From NCBI GenBank assembly GCA_963070105.1, contig OY718805.1, forward strand, positions 5,576,001 to 5,640,000: a stretch of DNA of 64,000 nt. The letters are read 5' to 3'. Within the stretch, counting starts at the first letter, position 1. Each line of letters opens with the position of its first letter. The notes under the pieces are model-generated. The model saw only the letters and a list, made by a program, of their open reading frames with translations, was not told where the DNA came from and ran no database searches. This document shows positions 38,558 through 49,561 of the stretch, one piece after another. The DNA is from Litomosoides sigmodontis. Lineage: Eukaryota > Nematoda > Chromadorea > Rhabditida > Onchocercidae. Made by a program: the position numbers and the translations under genes.

Positions 38558-41487
38558 TAATGTTCTTGTCTACTTCTGACAGTCACCTTTGTGAACTGTA
38601 TGACAATAGCAGGTCAGTGAATGAGTATTGGTCAGATATGCTTGAAATATTCCGCTACTTCCTACAGACTCGATCCTGTTTTACGTGGAACTTGCACCCT
38701 TTGATTCTGTAAATTAAATGGTGAAATGAGAGATGGAGGAAAGGAAGAGCATTTAGTTAGAATACGGTAGGTCAGAGCAACATCGATATGCAAAAATATG
38801 ACAAATTTAAATACCATTTAAGTTCAAATTATGAAGCTACTTTGATGTAGAATTTTAGTTTATCGAAAAGTAACAAATCTGAAGAATGTACTTTGCAACG
38901 CAAAATTCTTATTGCTAACTTATTTCTACTTCCATCACTAAATTTAGAATCTTTTTTTTCTGTGACGGTCACTGCCACACATATCATAATTTTATGGCTT
39001 TGATTAAAAGTCGGCATAATTTTGAAATTTTATCCTTAATTATTAGTTATTTTAAATTAATAACTTTGATAATAGTATTTGATATTAAAAGTAATAAAAT
39101 ATTTTAGAACACGTAAAAACTGGCTTCAGTGATTACCTTTTTGGCTAAACTGAACTAAGCACATTATCAGTTCATGAGTTCTAATATCATCTTCATCGTA
39201 CAGTCTCAATCACTCATAAAACGAAATCAAACTACAACTGCTTCTCATATCCTTTCTCACAAAGGACAATTCCAGGGCGGTGTAAGTTATCAGGACAAGA
39301 AACAAGCAATGCTGTAGAAATGACTAAATTTATTAAACTGACACTCTTTTCTTCGTTCCTCAGCAATTTAGAAAATTTGCTACGTGATATTTTTATGACC
39401 ACTTCTTGGAAATGTTAATTATCTCTTAACAACAAATTTCTAAATTATACCCCTTCTTTAAGTGTTCGTTTTTTGAGGACAAAATTGCTTTGCTATCTTC
39501 TAATGTAATTTCGTTAGTAGCTTCTTGTGAAATTGAAAACTTGTAATTTCATTGCAAAATATTATATAATACAATTAGTACTATTGTAATAGACTGCTAA
39601 GTGGATGGATAGATTTAAGGCACATAACAATACCAATGAGCTAAGTAAGGCGAAATGGTATTGCTTGCATAATACATATGTGCGGTTGTGTTGGAAATGC
39701 GCCGTTTTTATCGATAACCTTGAGCGATTAATTTTTTTAAATTTATGGAGCACATTGAGTGTGAGCTAATTTAATAATGTCAGGTATGAAAATTTGATAA
39801 AAATTCTACCGAAGGAATAAGAGAATGATCCTGAAGTTTAAATATTTGTTGGAATAGACACTGAAACTTTTAGCGAAGAGTTGGTGGAAGGAGGATGGAT
39901 AGATATCTCGAAAAAGTGAAATAAAGAATTTTAAGATATGAAAAGAAACGTAAAAAGTGACGTATCATCAGCCATCGAATTCAAGCAATACAACCGACCA
40001 AGGCACTGTCAATTACTTTAGAATATTCGGTGAAAACGTACTGTCATAATTGTATCCATCTGTCAATGAACAGATGACGGTTTAGTGGTAAGGCTAGTCT
40101 ACTTGAATGTCCCAAACGCCTTCTCTGGTTAAAAGAGGTCAAACGTATGCGATAATCATCACTCCTAAACAAAACGTAAGTGCACAACTTCTACGAATAA
40201 TAATTAACTTATGCTTACAACTCCGTGAAAGCAAAACTTCCTTCCTACGACATTTCCATTTGCCGTAATGCTTACTGATAGATACAGTAGATGAAGCAAG
40301 CGGTTTTAGCTGATGACTTTTCCCAAGTAAGAATGTGATTCGCGTGAACTAGAACCAATGAACGACGTAGGATGGGAAAGATAATGTAAAGGCTGTAAGG
40401 CATAAAATTTTCATCTGAAAATTTAACCGTGAACAAATTCAGTTCCACTTTGGAAGTGGATGGGATTAGTGGAACTTATCACGGATTCATTGATAAGTTC
40501 GCGTCATATCATATCAGTGGAGATCGATGCATAAGGAGCAAGAGGAATGAAGTGTGAATGAAAAGTAATAATACCAATGATTTTTAATCTTCAACGCATA
40601 AACGTCTCCGTGAATGACAGTTGTTCTAACCAACTAGAACTGTCCCCTCCTCTTCTTCATTTGTGAAATTAATTCAGCGACTGTGAAACTGAAAGTTTCA
40701 GTTGACGTTGTTAGCGGAACTTTTTTCCTTGGTTACACACACACACACGCACGTACGCACAAACAAACAAGCAAATTATGTCATTTAAATCGCTGAGGTG
40801 GGAAGTGAAAGTTAGAAGATATCTGACGTACGTAGCAAGTAGAGCGTACGACCTCACACAAGGCAAATTTTGCTTCCTTCTGAAAATTGTAAGAAATTGC
40901 AAAACCAATTAAACTTTCAATTTTCCTGCCGCTAACGAATGAACGCTTCTATCAGTGACGCTTTCTCAGAGCCCGCACATATCACGTAGGAGTGAGATGC
41001 GGATCGATTGATCAGACCGGATTTAACCAGAAACTTTTACGTCTCTTTTATGTCTTTCATGAGCATACCAACTTTGCACGACGAATACGCTGCAAATAAA
41101 CTATGCTATTGAATTAGGGCTTGGAAAAATCTTTTTTCAATGCTCCACGTAAATAATACAATTAAATTTAACAGTTCCAGTTGACAATTGCACTCTCTAA
41201 ACTTCTCTTTCTCATTTGTAATTTCCAATCATTTAGATATTTTTTTACCGCAAAAGAAATAAAGCTTTAAATTGGCATAAAAAATATACAATAAAACTTC
41301 ATATTTATCTTCCATATCACAACTTTTTTACGTTTGGAGTTTTAGGATATGTTGGAACTTCTTAGATGCGAAAATCTCTTCATCATATCTTTAGCATTAT
41401 TTTGAATAGAAAAATTGGAGAGGAAAATATTTCACATTTTTTTTTCAAACACTTCCACCCCACTGTGGGAGAAAAGTAAACGGCTAG
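38558..41487. other. 5' flank of PAN gene / gene-poor tract
   Basis: Upstream region of the PAN-domain gene and further AT-rich spacer. Short frames occur on both strands but none has matching splice sites. A short (CA)n run lies at about 40735-40748. Confidence 0.45.
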
Positions 41488-41766
41488 ATGCTACTTCTAG
41501 CTATGATTTATTTATTTATTATTACTTATGGAGGAAGGACAGCAGCTGAGCTTGTAATATGCATATCAGCTGAGATATTTTCCCGTCAGCTTCAATGCCA
41601 TCTCTCTATTTCATTAAAAATCTCTGATATTCAAGAGGAAGGAGAAGATAAATTGAAATGGAGAAAATTTGATTTGATAGAAAAAAAAGCTGTTTCAGAG
41701 GTGAAAGTAGGAATCCAAACAATAGCATCGGTGAAACACGACCTGCGTTTCACCTTCGCAGGGCAG
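41488..41766 (+). CDS. possible first exon of a secreted or membrane protein
   Basis: ATG at 41488 opens a hydrophobic leader (MLLLAMIYLFIITYGG) followed by about 75 mixed residues (ELVICISAEIFSRQLQCHL..., SVKHDLRFTFAGQ). It ends at a strong donor CAG|GTAAGT at 41766. The frame stays open to 42012, but composition beyond the donor changes to low-complexity. I could not find the following phase-0 exon. The overall look (leader, two early Cys, beta-rich segment) would suit a small extracellular domain, but no family is recognised and it may be chance. Confidence 0.3.
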
Positions 41767-42012
41767 GTAAGTTGCCGCCTTCAATTATGCATTTCTAATT
41801 TAGGATACGAAAATAATTCTCATTTTCTCATTCATTCGGGAAAAAAACTGCCGACGAAAGTTTCTATTCGTTGTTTATTGTTCCTAATTGATGTTACCGT
41901 CAATCCTCGTCATTCGACGTTACTTTTTCATAACTCTTCTTGTCGTCGCAATTTTCTAATTTACAAACTCCAATTTCCACCGCCACAGTTTTGTAATTCG
42001 ACTAAGGTATGA

Positions 42013-44929
42013 GATGAAAGTATCAATCTCGTATTATGATAAGAGCAACAATGACAGTGCATGGATGACCACTCGTATCCCCTCTAATGATTCAGTTAGT
42101 CGATTAATCAATTGACCAGTGACGCCTTAAAACTTGATTGATGTGTGAAGAGTTAGTGTTGAAGAATGCTGGAAATTTAAGAAACATAGAATTCATTCAA
42201 AAAGGAAGTAGCGAGGGAGGAAGGCTGTGCATGTGTGACGGAACCGCAAAATTTCGCATTTATTTTTCAGCGAAATGAAAGAATAAGAAACATGAAAGCC
42301 AGCGATGAGTTGAGATGACGAAAGTGTAAACAATTCCTTGGAAAAAAAGTGAGGAAAAAATGGAAGAGGAAGGGAAGTGGGATAAATGGAGTGAACTGCT
42401 TGCCGAGCCACCGCTGAACAAAAATAATATTATAACAAAAGGACGGGCAGCTTGTTTACACTTCTGAAATCATTGAAATAATGAGCAGAATTATGAGTTG
42501 CCCACCTCTCCCCCACTCTTACCTATAAATCTTTACCCACCAGCCACCGTGCTACTGCCACTTTCGGGCAACATTTTCGTCCTTCTTTTTCTCCTCCAGC
42601 TTCCACCTTTATCACATTGTCTTTGCCCAGTCAACCATTTACAAATCAAGCTCGATTCTCCACTCTACTCCCTCTCCTTCTCTCTCTCTCTCTCTCTCTC
42701 TCTTTCCACTCCCTCTTAATTACTTGATTGTCATGCTTCGTTTGTTTCCTTCGTCATATGACAGATGTATTTGCAACACTGATGTATTCGGTAGTCATTT
42801 TTGTTTACTAAACATTCCATCCAATTACCGTTACTAATTAGCGAATGATGGTAAGCTGTCCAATTTCAGGTAGCCAGTATTTGCTGCTCACTAAGTTTAG
42901 CCTTGAAGTATTTTCAATTACTTACTCTGAAAATATCAATTTTTCCCCTTTTTGGCAAAAAAACGAGAAATTAGCTTTGATTTTGTTTTTTTGTGTTGAA
43001 TGCTATCCGACGAATGTAAACTCATAATAATTTGATTTTCATCATAAGTGATCATTGATCGTCGATCATTTTTTTGATCATGATCAGCAACTGGAATTTG
43101 ATCATAACTTACATAACTTAACTCAGGCAATTATACATCCAATGCTTCTCCAGTTCTTCATTTTAAATATTATTAAAATAACAATCTTTGATGATATTTA
43201 ATATTCAGTGAACAACAGAAGCTTGGAAATTTCAAATGTTTTACAGCGATAAAGCGAAGTTCTGCTTTTTCCGAGGGAAGAAGTTCAATTTATTTCCATA
43301 TAGAAGATGAAATGGGACAGTAAATAAGTGAGTAACGTGGCATTTTAAAATGAACAAAGGAAAACGAAGAATGAAAATAGCATCAGAAGAATAAAAACTA
43401 ATTCGAAGTTTAGTTGTCATGCGCTGACGCCAGTCAATTACGTAATTTGCTGCAAAAAAGGTTGAATGTGCTTAAATGAAGGGGCGAGGTGTAGCAGAGT
43501 GCATTAGCTTACTGTACTCAAAGTATCACTCGCTTAGGAGTGGAGAACATCCTTAGTGCTATGCTATAATTTTGGCTATTTATTTGAACTGCAAATACAA
43601 AACAGTAGAATTTGGAGAGAGTGGGGCATTGGCAAATTTAAAATTTGCGTTTAAGTTTGTTTGCTGCTGAGCCATCCCACCTGACTGACTACTGTTCAGC
43701 CTCCTTTTGCTGAACCGATTAAAAGGCCTTTACCATGGTCCATTTCTTATCAGCACCGTTTATCACTGTCACCACCACCGTCAGGCTGTAACTCTGGACG
43801 GTGACAGTGACAAGAGAGCTGGAAACACACAATGAAACATTGCGCCCTTTCTTGAACTGATGGGACACTGCTGACGATGAAATTATCAAGCGATATTGTG
43901 ATATCATCGCCTTATCAATAAACGCCCCTTGCATATTTAATTTGCCTCACTTAAAACAGATATGTAATTTATCTCACTTTAAAGCTAGGCCGTCACTCAC
44001 ACAAGCTTCCAATCAACGTTATCCGTTTTTTTCACTACTGCTGGAATTAGACGGTGCAGGCGGTACTGCGCTGTTGCGGAGCTGTTAGAATAACGTAACT
44101 TTCGCTTTGACATCCTCCGGACAGGAAGGCTTCTGTGCCTCATCTGCGTCATTCATGGTCACTTCGAACAATTAATTCTGCTGTAGCTAATGTAGAAAAA
44201 GCCTGTTTTGTAAAGTTCGCATAAACTAAAAAATTTAGGACATAATATTCCTATTAATTCTTCTTTCTTCTCCCTTCCTCCCTTTCTCCTTCTATATGAG
44301 AAAGAAAATCTAAAAAAAAGGAAGGAAAATATATATGCAAAAATATAAAATTGCTAGGCAACAAGTTTCTAGGCAACAAGGGAAGTTTTAATTTAGATAT
44401 TGAAATGGTTTGAATGTAACTTAAATTTTACAATACTTGATGTCATCTATTGTCATCACTCATTAAATGCTACAGAGCTGAAGGTGGACGGATCTATTCC
44501 GCTACGATAGAAGAAAGTGAGATTTGATGAGAAGAAAGTTGCGATGTTCAAATCTAACACTTTCCTCGGTTATTTACAATCAGTTAGTAGTCTGATAATT
44601 CTTCGTCTCACTCTCTGATCTCATTGTCGGAAAAAAGGGGAAATTTTGAGAGTTCTGGAAAAGAAGACGATTGCAGGCACCGATTATTTTCTGATTTTCA
44701 GCACTTCTTGCCCCATTTAACATGGCAAATTAAATTTCTGAAAAAGAAAAGAAGAAGAACTGGAAAAGTATAAAAAAACATTCTGTAACACTAAATGTCG
44801 GAGATATATTTGATCAGTTCAAAAAGAAAGTAATTAATGGTTGCTGAGTTTCATAAATTCCTCCACTGCTATTCGATTTTATTTCACTCCATTCACTCCC
44901 TCTTCTTCTGTCACTTTAATTCTCCTCTC
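42013..44929. other. gene-poor tract with simple repeats
   Basis: No convincing exon. It contains the CT microsatellite near 42677-42704 and a cluster of GATCAT/ATGATC words at about 43030-43110. An imperfect 15-bp tandem duplication (CTAGGCAACAAG) lies at about 44353-44383. The minus-strand frame 42936-43130 is driven by the GATC-rich words. Confidence 0.45.
42677..42704. repeat. (CT)n microsatellite
   Basis: Uninterrupted CT dinucleotide run of about 14 units in a CT-rich neighbourhood. Confidence 0.9.
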
Positions 44930-45106
44930 ATGGTTTCAAAAATCATTTTATTACTGATGTCGATGGCTTTCTATCGTTTCCAAAATCAATGCAGTAAGTT
45001 TGCAATGGAGGAACTCAGATCGGAGGTGGATGATTTGATTTCTCAAATCGAAAAAAAACTTGTTATTTGCACAAAGAATCCTATCGGAAAAAGATCAAAG
45101 AAATGA
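44930..45106 (+). CDS. possible small secreted peptide precursor
   Basis: An ATG at 44930 opens a 58-codon frame with a hydrophobic leader (MVSKIILLLMSMAFY), a short Glu-rich spacer (MEELRSEVDDLISQIEKK) and the end LVICTKNPIGKRSKK. The Gly-Lys-Arg would fit dibasic cleavage and C-terminal amidation, as in neuropeptide precursors. Against this: there is only one candidate peptide, and a strong splice donor (TGCA|GTAAGT) at 44995 could instead end the leader exon and splice elsewhere. The frame opens farther upstream, to 44837, without a leader. Weak call. Confidence 0.25.
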   Translation: MVSKIILLLMSMAFYRFQNQCSKFAMEELRSEVDDLISQIEKKLVICTKNPIGKRSKK

Positions 45107-48100
45107 ATTGATTCTTTGTTATTTGAATTCTTTCTTCGGAGGCTTTTGCTTTTCTAAAATCGAATTCAAAATATCTGCACAAAAATAAAAGAACAAAAAA
45201 GAAGACAGTAAATAGGTTGATATTTAGATCACAAAATTTCTGGTAAACTAAAATCTTAATTAAATTTAAATGAATCGAAGTATGCATTGTACTTGGCATT
45301 TCGAATAAATCACAGAATGAAAGTTAAAATTGTAATTAAACATTACATAAAATTCCACCTCCTTTACAGCTACGCTGATCTGCTGCAGCGATAGCGGAAG
45401 TGGAGGTGGAGAAATGTAAAATTTTCAAAATGGAAAGTAACAATTGGTCTACCTATCACTTATTTTATTGAATTTAAATTAACAAAATAAGCAATGAAAT
45501 GAATAAACTTGCGGCATAGAATAATTACGAGTAAGTAATCTGAAATATTGTATTGAAACAAAAATGAACGTTTGCAGATATCAGCAGGAGAATGTTCGCC
45601 GTGCACTTTTCTAACATATCGATTCTCAGTACCATTGAGACCATCGACTAATTAGGCATGGCAATTAATCAAGGGGCAAGAAAAAATTCAATTTACAAGA
45701 TTAAAGATTGCATCGGCAGCAGTGAAGGTGAAACTGTTCCTGTGGATGTCATCCGATGCTTTCTGTAATCCTTCGATAAGCTAACAATTCATTTGTCATT
45801 TCAACATTTGCCGCATTGCAAACACCAATATAAAGACAACGACATGTCACAGTTACGAAATGATTCCACCCAATTAAAAAGTGGAAGAAAGACTGAGATG
45901 GATGTGCTGTTGGAGCACTCCGCCTGGAACTGAACTGAACTTCGTTTCTTCCACACTTGCCACAACAGATATTCGCTGCTATAATTCAATGATTTCTTGA
46001 AAATGCACAGCATCGCATATTCCTTCATTTGCACACAAAAATTTTTCCAATAAGCAAATGTAAGAGAACACTTTTTCCTTAGAACTGTCCATGTTCCATC
46101 TGTATTATTAATAAGTAAGTGTAAGCAGCGATAACGAAGACGGTGCTTAATCGCCTAATTTTTTTAAAATTGCAACTTTATGAACAATCCACTAATTGAT
46201 GGCTAGCAACTAACTAACTATTAGATGCTTTATGAATTCCATTGTTAAACAAGTATTTTGTAAAAAACATTCAATTAGCATTTTTTTATACACTAACACT
46301 TAGTAAGATGCCTCTCAGATCCTTTCTTATCATTTTCATTGTCATTATCGTCATTATTATGATTACTATTGCTATGAAGGTGAGGAGGGCGACTCTGTTA
46401 AAGGCAGGTTTTGTCGTGCTCTTTAAAATTTGCAAGTGTCACTTATCAGTTCCTCTCATCGAACAAAAAACTTTTGAGTAGAGGTGGGAGGAAATTAGTG
46501 AGTGAAGAAAACCTCATTTTCGGAAAGAAAGGCTTTTTGTCTTCCGTTCAGAAGAAGAAGATTTTAAGGAGTAGCGGAGGTTTCCCAATTTATCAATAAA
46601 ATTGGCATTATCACAAATTATTCAGTTCCCAATGAAGCAACGAATATCCAAGCTCTGAAGTGAAACGAAGAAGCACAGGTATGTGTCGGCACTGCTCAAA
46701 TTATCGGCTAAAAATTTTCCAAATTTTCATAATTTGTTCTGTCATTCATGAAAGCTAAATTCTTCTCATTCCCATCACTTTTAAGAGAACTTTCCTTCAC
46801 GACGAAAAAAGACCGATAATTCTTCGTGTACCACACATGCACACTGGAAGACTTTAATTACGCAATTCAAGAATTCGAATTTACAATGTCGTTTGTCCGA
46901 TGTTGTGTGGCATAAATTAATTCAGTACAACATTTAGCAATTTCAAAATCGTTTTTGCTACATAAATCAATAATTCATTAATGACAGTGCGATAGCTTGC
47001 TGAATGATCCTACAGCATTTGAATCTGGTTATACGTGAAGATTATTGAAGATAAAAAGAACAAATTTTTCAAATTCAATATGCCTTTTCAGCAATTAGAG
47101 ACTTTTGGTTCATTCAGAGTACTTATTTTTGTTTTGAAAATATTTTTCTACGATTTTAGATTTTAAAACAGCTAGTCGCTTGACTATTGCAAAGGAAACC
47201 AGGGAGCTTTTCAAATGCATATAACATAATTCAAGGAATTCAGGAATCAGAGAGTTGAAAATCTTGATGACGTCTTTTAAAACAGATGAGAAATCTACTT
47301 CCCAATGAGCAAATAATGATTTATGAAAACCCAATTTTCACATCGGAAAATGAACCGTTTTCAAGTGCCTAACTACCATTGGAACAACAAGCAACGACTA
47401 AACTTTTCGCACTTCTCCCTGTCCTTTGGCATTGACGCTGTTCACACCCTAATTAATGCTTATTAAAATTTGAGTTCCAACACTTATCACTCTCCTCACA
47501 CACAGCATAATCACAACAATAGCTGCACACTTCAATTCGCGGTAATTAATATCGTAATTACGAACAACAAAAAAGTGCCGTAAATGAAAAGTGCCTTTTC
47601 GCTGCACGTTTGCTCAGCACTGGCGATTATTATCTGGGAAATATTAAATTAAACTTTATCAATGCTTTCACACTTTTCGGTTCCCCTCGGATAGCAACAA
47701 CGAACTCCGCTCATCGCGACATTTGTATCACTTAAAATCAGTCTACGTCACTGAAAGCCTTTTAACACTTGGAATGCGTCATTTAACACATATCGATAAC
47801 ACATAAATTTGCAAGGGTGTGACTTTTGCGCGTTTCTTCACTCTTCCATTTCACCCAAATATATGCTCCAATATGCAAAGTTGAAAAGGATAAATGCTAC
47901 TGGGAAAATTAGCCTGAAATATTTAACATATTACTGAGGAGATTGTCCTGTACCTGAGGATTAAAGTAAAAAAAGTGATTTTTTCTTAGCGTACAACAGC
48001 GTCGTGTAATTGCGGAGACCGTGAATTGAATGTGAGGATAGAATTGCTGTCATCATAGACGCACCTTTTTTATCCCACTCAATCCGTACTGAAAATGAAT

Positions 48101-49561
48101 TCCTCTAAAGCTCGAATTAGAACAAAAACAAATTAAAGTTAGCACCTGGCCATTATATCAATCCTTTCTGCTCTTTCGCGTGAAGAAAACAGGTTGCACC
48201 ATCGTACTAATTCAATACGTTTCCTCTGTCCAGTGTGTATCAGATCTGACACGTCCTATAAAAATACTTCATATTTTTTATTTTTCGGAATTTGCAATGC
48301 AATAGGCTTTACATTATTCAACTTCAATTGATTGCGGAAAACTACGCTCGTTCGTTAATTATGGAGGAATGCATGCGTAAGACAACCTGAAATGTCCAAA
48401 TAGGTTCCGTGCTGTGCACCATATGTGATTGATCACAGTCAGTAAAGTCATGTTTCCTTTCTTGAAAATCTAGTTCTCGTCTGCGTCGTAAAAGGCTCTA
48501 AAAGTTTAAAGAATCCTTTTCTAATTAAATGGGAATGGGGCAGTTGTTGAGGAAGAAGGAATAAGTGCAACAATAATTTACTATGTATAGGTTAAGTGAA
48601 ATTTTTTGAAGGAATTACTGTAATAAATCGTAGAAGAGAATGGCAACCTTTTTTTCGGGACTGTTTAAACAGGATGTAGGAGAAGTAGGAACGTATTCCA
48701 CAGGATTTAAGGAAAGACCATTTTCGATAATATTGGTGAGACGTGTTTGATTTGATGTCATCATTCGCACTTCTCTGAATAATGATAGATTAGATTAAAT
48801 TTAAATTGTAAAATGATGTTGGAACATGATAAACGATCGCACTGATTATAAATGATGATAAGTAGTGATTACTAATTTCAGAAAAAAAGATTGATTGATA
48901 ACACTTTGAAGAATGGAATAAGAAAACTGGTCAGCTTTATATTCTAAAATTCCATTATTCCTCTACTTCAAATCGCTCACTACCCGTGAAATTGCTTAAT
49001 TTTCGACAGCGAAATCAGTTAGATAAAGTTCTTTAAAAGGTCAAATGACAGGGTATTAGAAATGAGGAACTGGAAATGGAAAGAAAATGCATTCCTCTAT
49101 TTGTAAACAGTAAATTTTCTAGAATTACTGCGAGATTTCTGAAATTCCACCATTTCGCACTTTAAATTTGAAAAGGAATTTTGCTTTGCCGCTTTGCTTT
49201 ATCTTCAAATGAATTTTCACAATGGCTGTTATTGCGTAGGAAAGAACAGGTAGTGGCAGTGAAGAATGTTTTAAAATACAACTCTTTTATCTCTTTTACG
49301 TCGAAATTTATATGGCAAAACAATCACTGTTTTGGGCAGCAAATCAAAAAATATGGAAAATATTTGAAAATATGTGAAATTACATAAATTTGTTACCTAT
49401 GTTCATCAAAAATTCCCACGTAATTCACAACTGCATATTCGATCAATGATGCAAAGATGAATACTGAAATTTCGTTGCAGCAAAATGAGTATTAATGAGT
49501 TTGAATTTGAGTTTATTTGAATAATTTGAAATAAAAAATATGAAGAAGCGGAAAGACAGAC
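45107..49561. other. gene-poor tract; 3' part of the channel gene may lie here
   Basis: No exon is confidently seen on either strand. The channel gene to the right (minus strand) still needs exons for the rest of M3, the intracellular loop and M4. They should lie in or beyond this tract, but no frame with the expected FPxxFxxFNxxYW-type M4 was found. The plus-strand frame at 46309-46380 (hydrophobic, ends at ATGAAG|GTGAGG) is an ATT/ATC-rich run. Confidence 0.4.

Noticed and set aside
42936..43130. Minus-strand frame as a channel M3-M4 loop
   Set aside because: The frame is generated by GATCAT-type repeats and has no flanking M3 or M4 sequence.
45801..46034. Possible M4 segment of the channel (VFLPLFNWVESF...)
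   Set aside because: Spacing of FP, FN and YW residues does not match Cys-loop M4, and no in-phase acceptor joins it to the M3 exon.
46242..46481. Hydrophobic plus-strand frame ending near a GTGAGG donor
   Set aside because: It is built from ATT/ATC triplet runs, so hydrophobicity is a composition effect. No partner exon was found.
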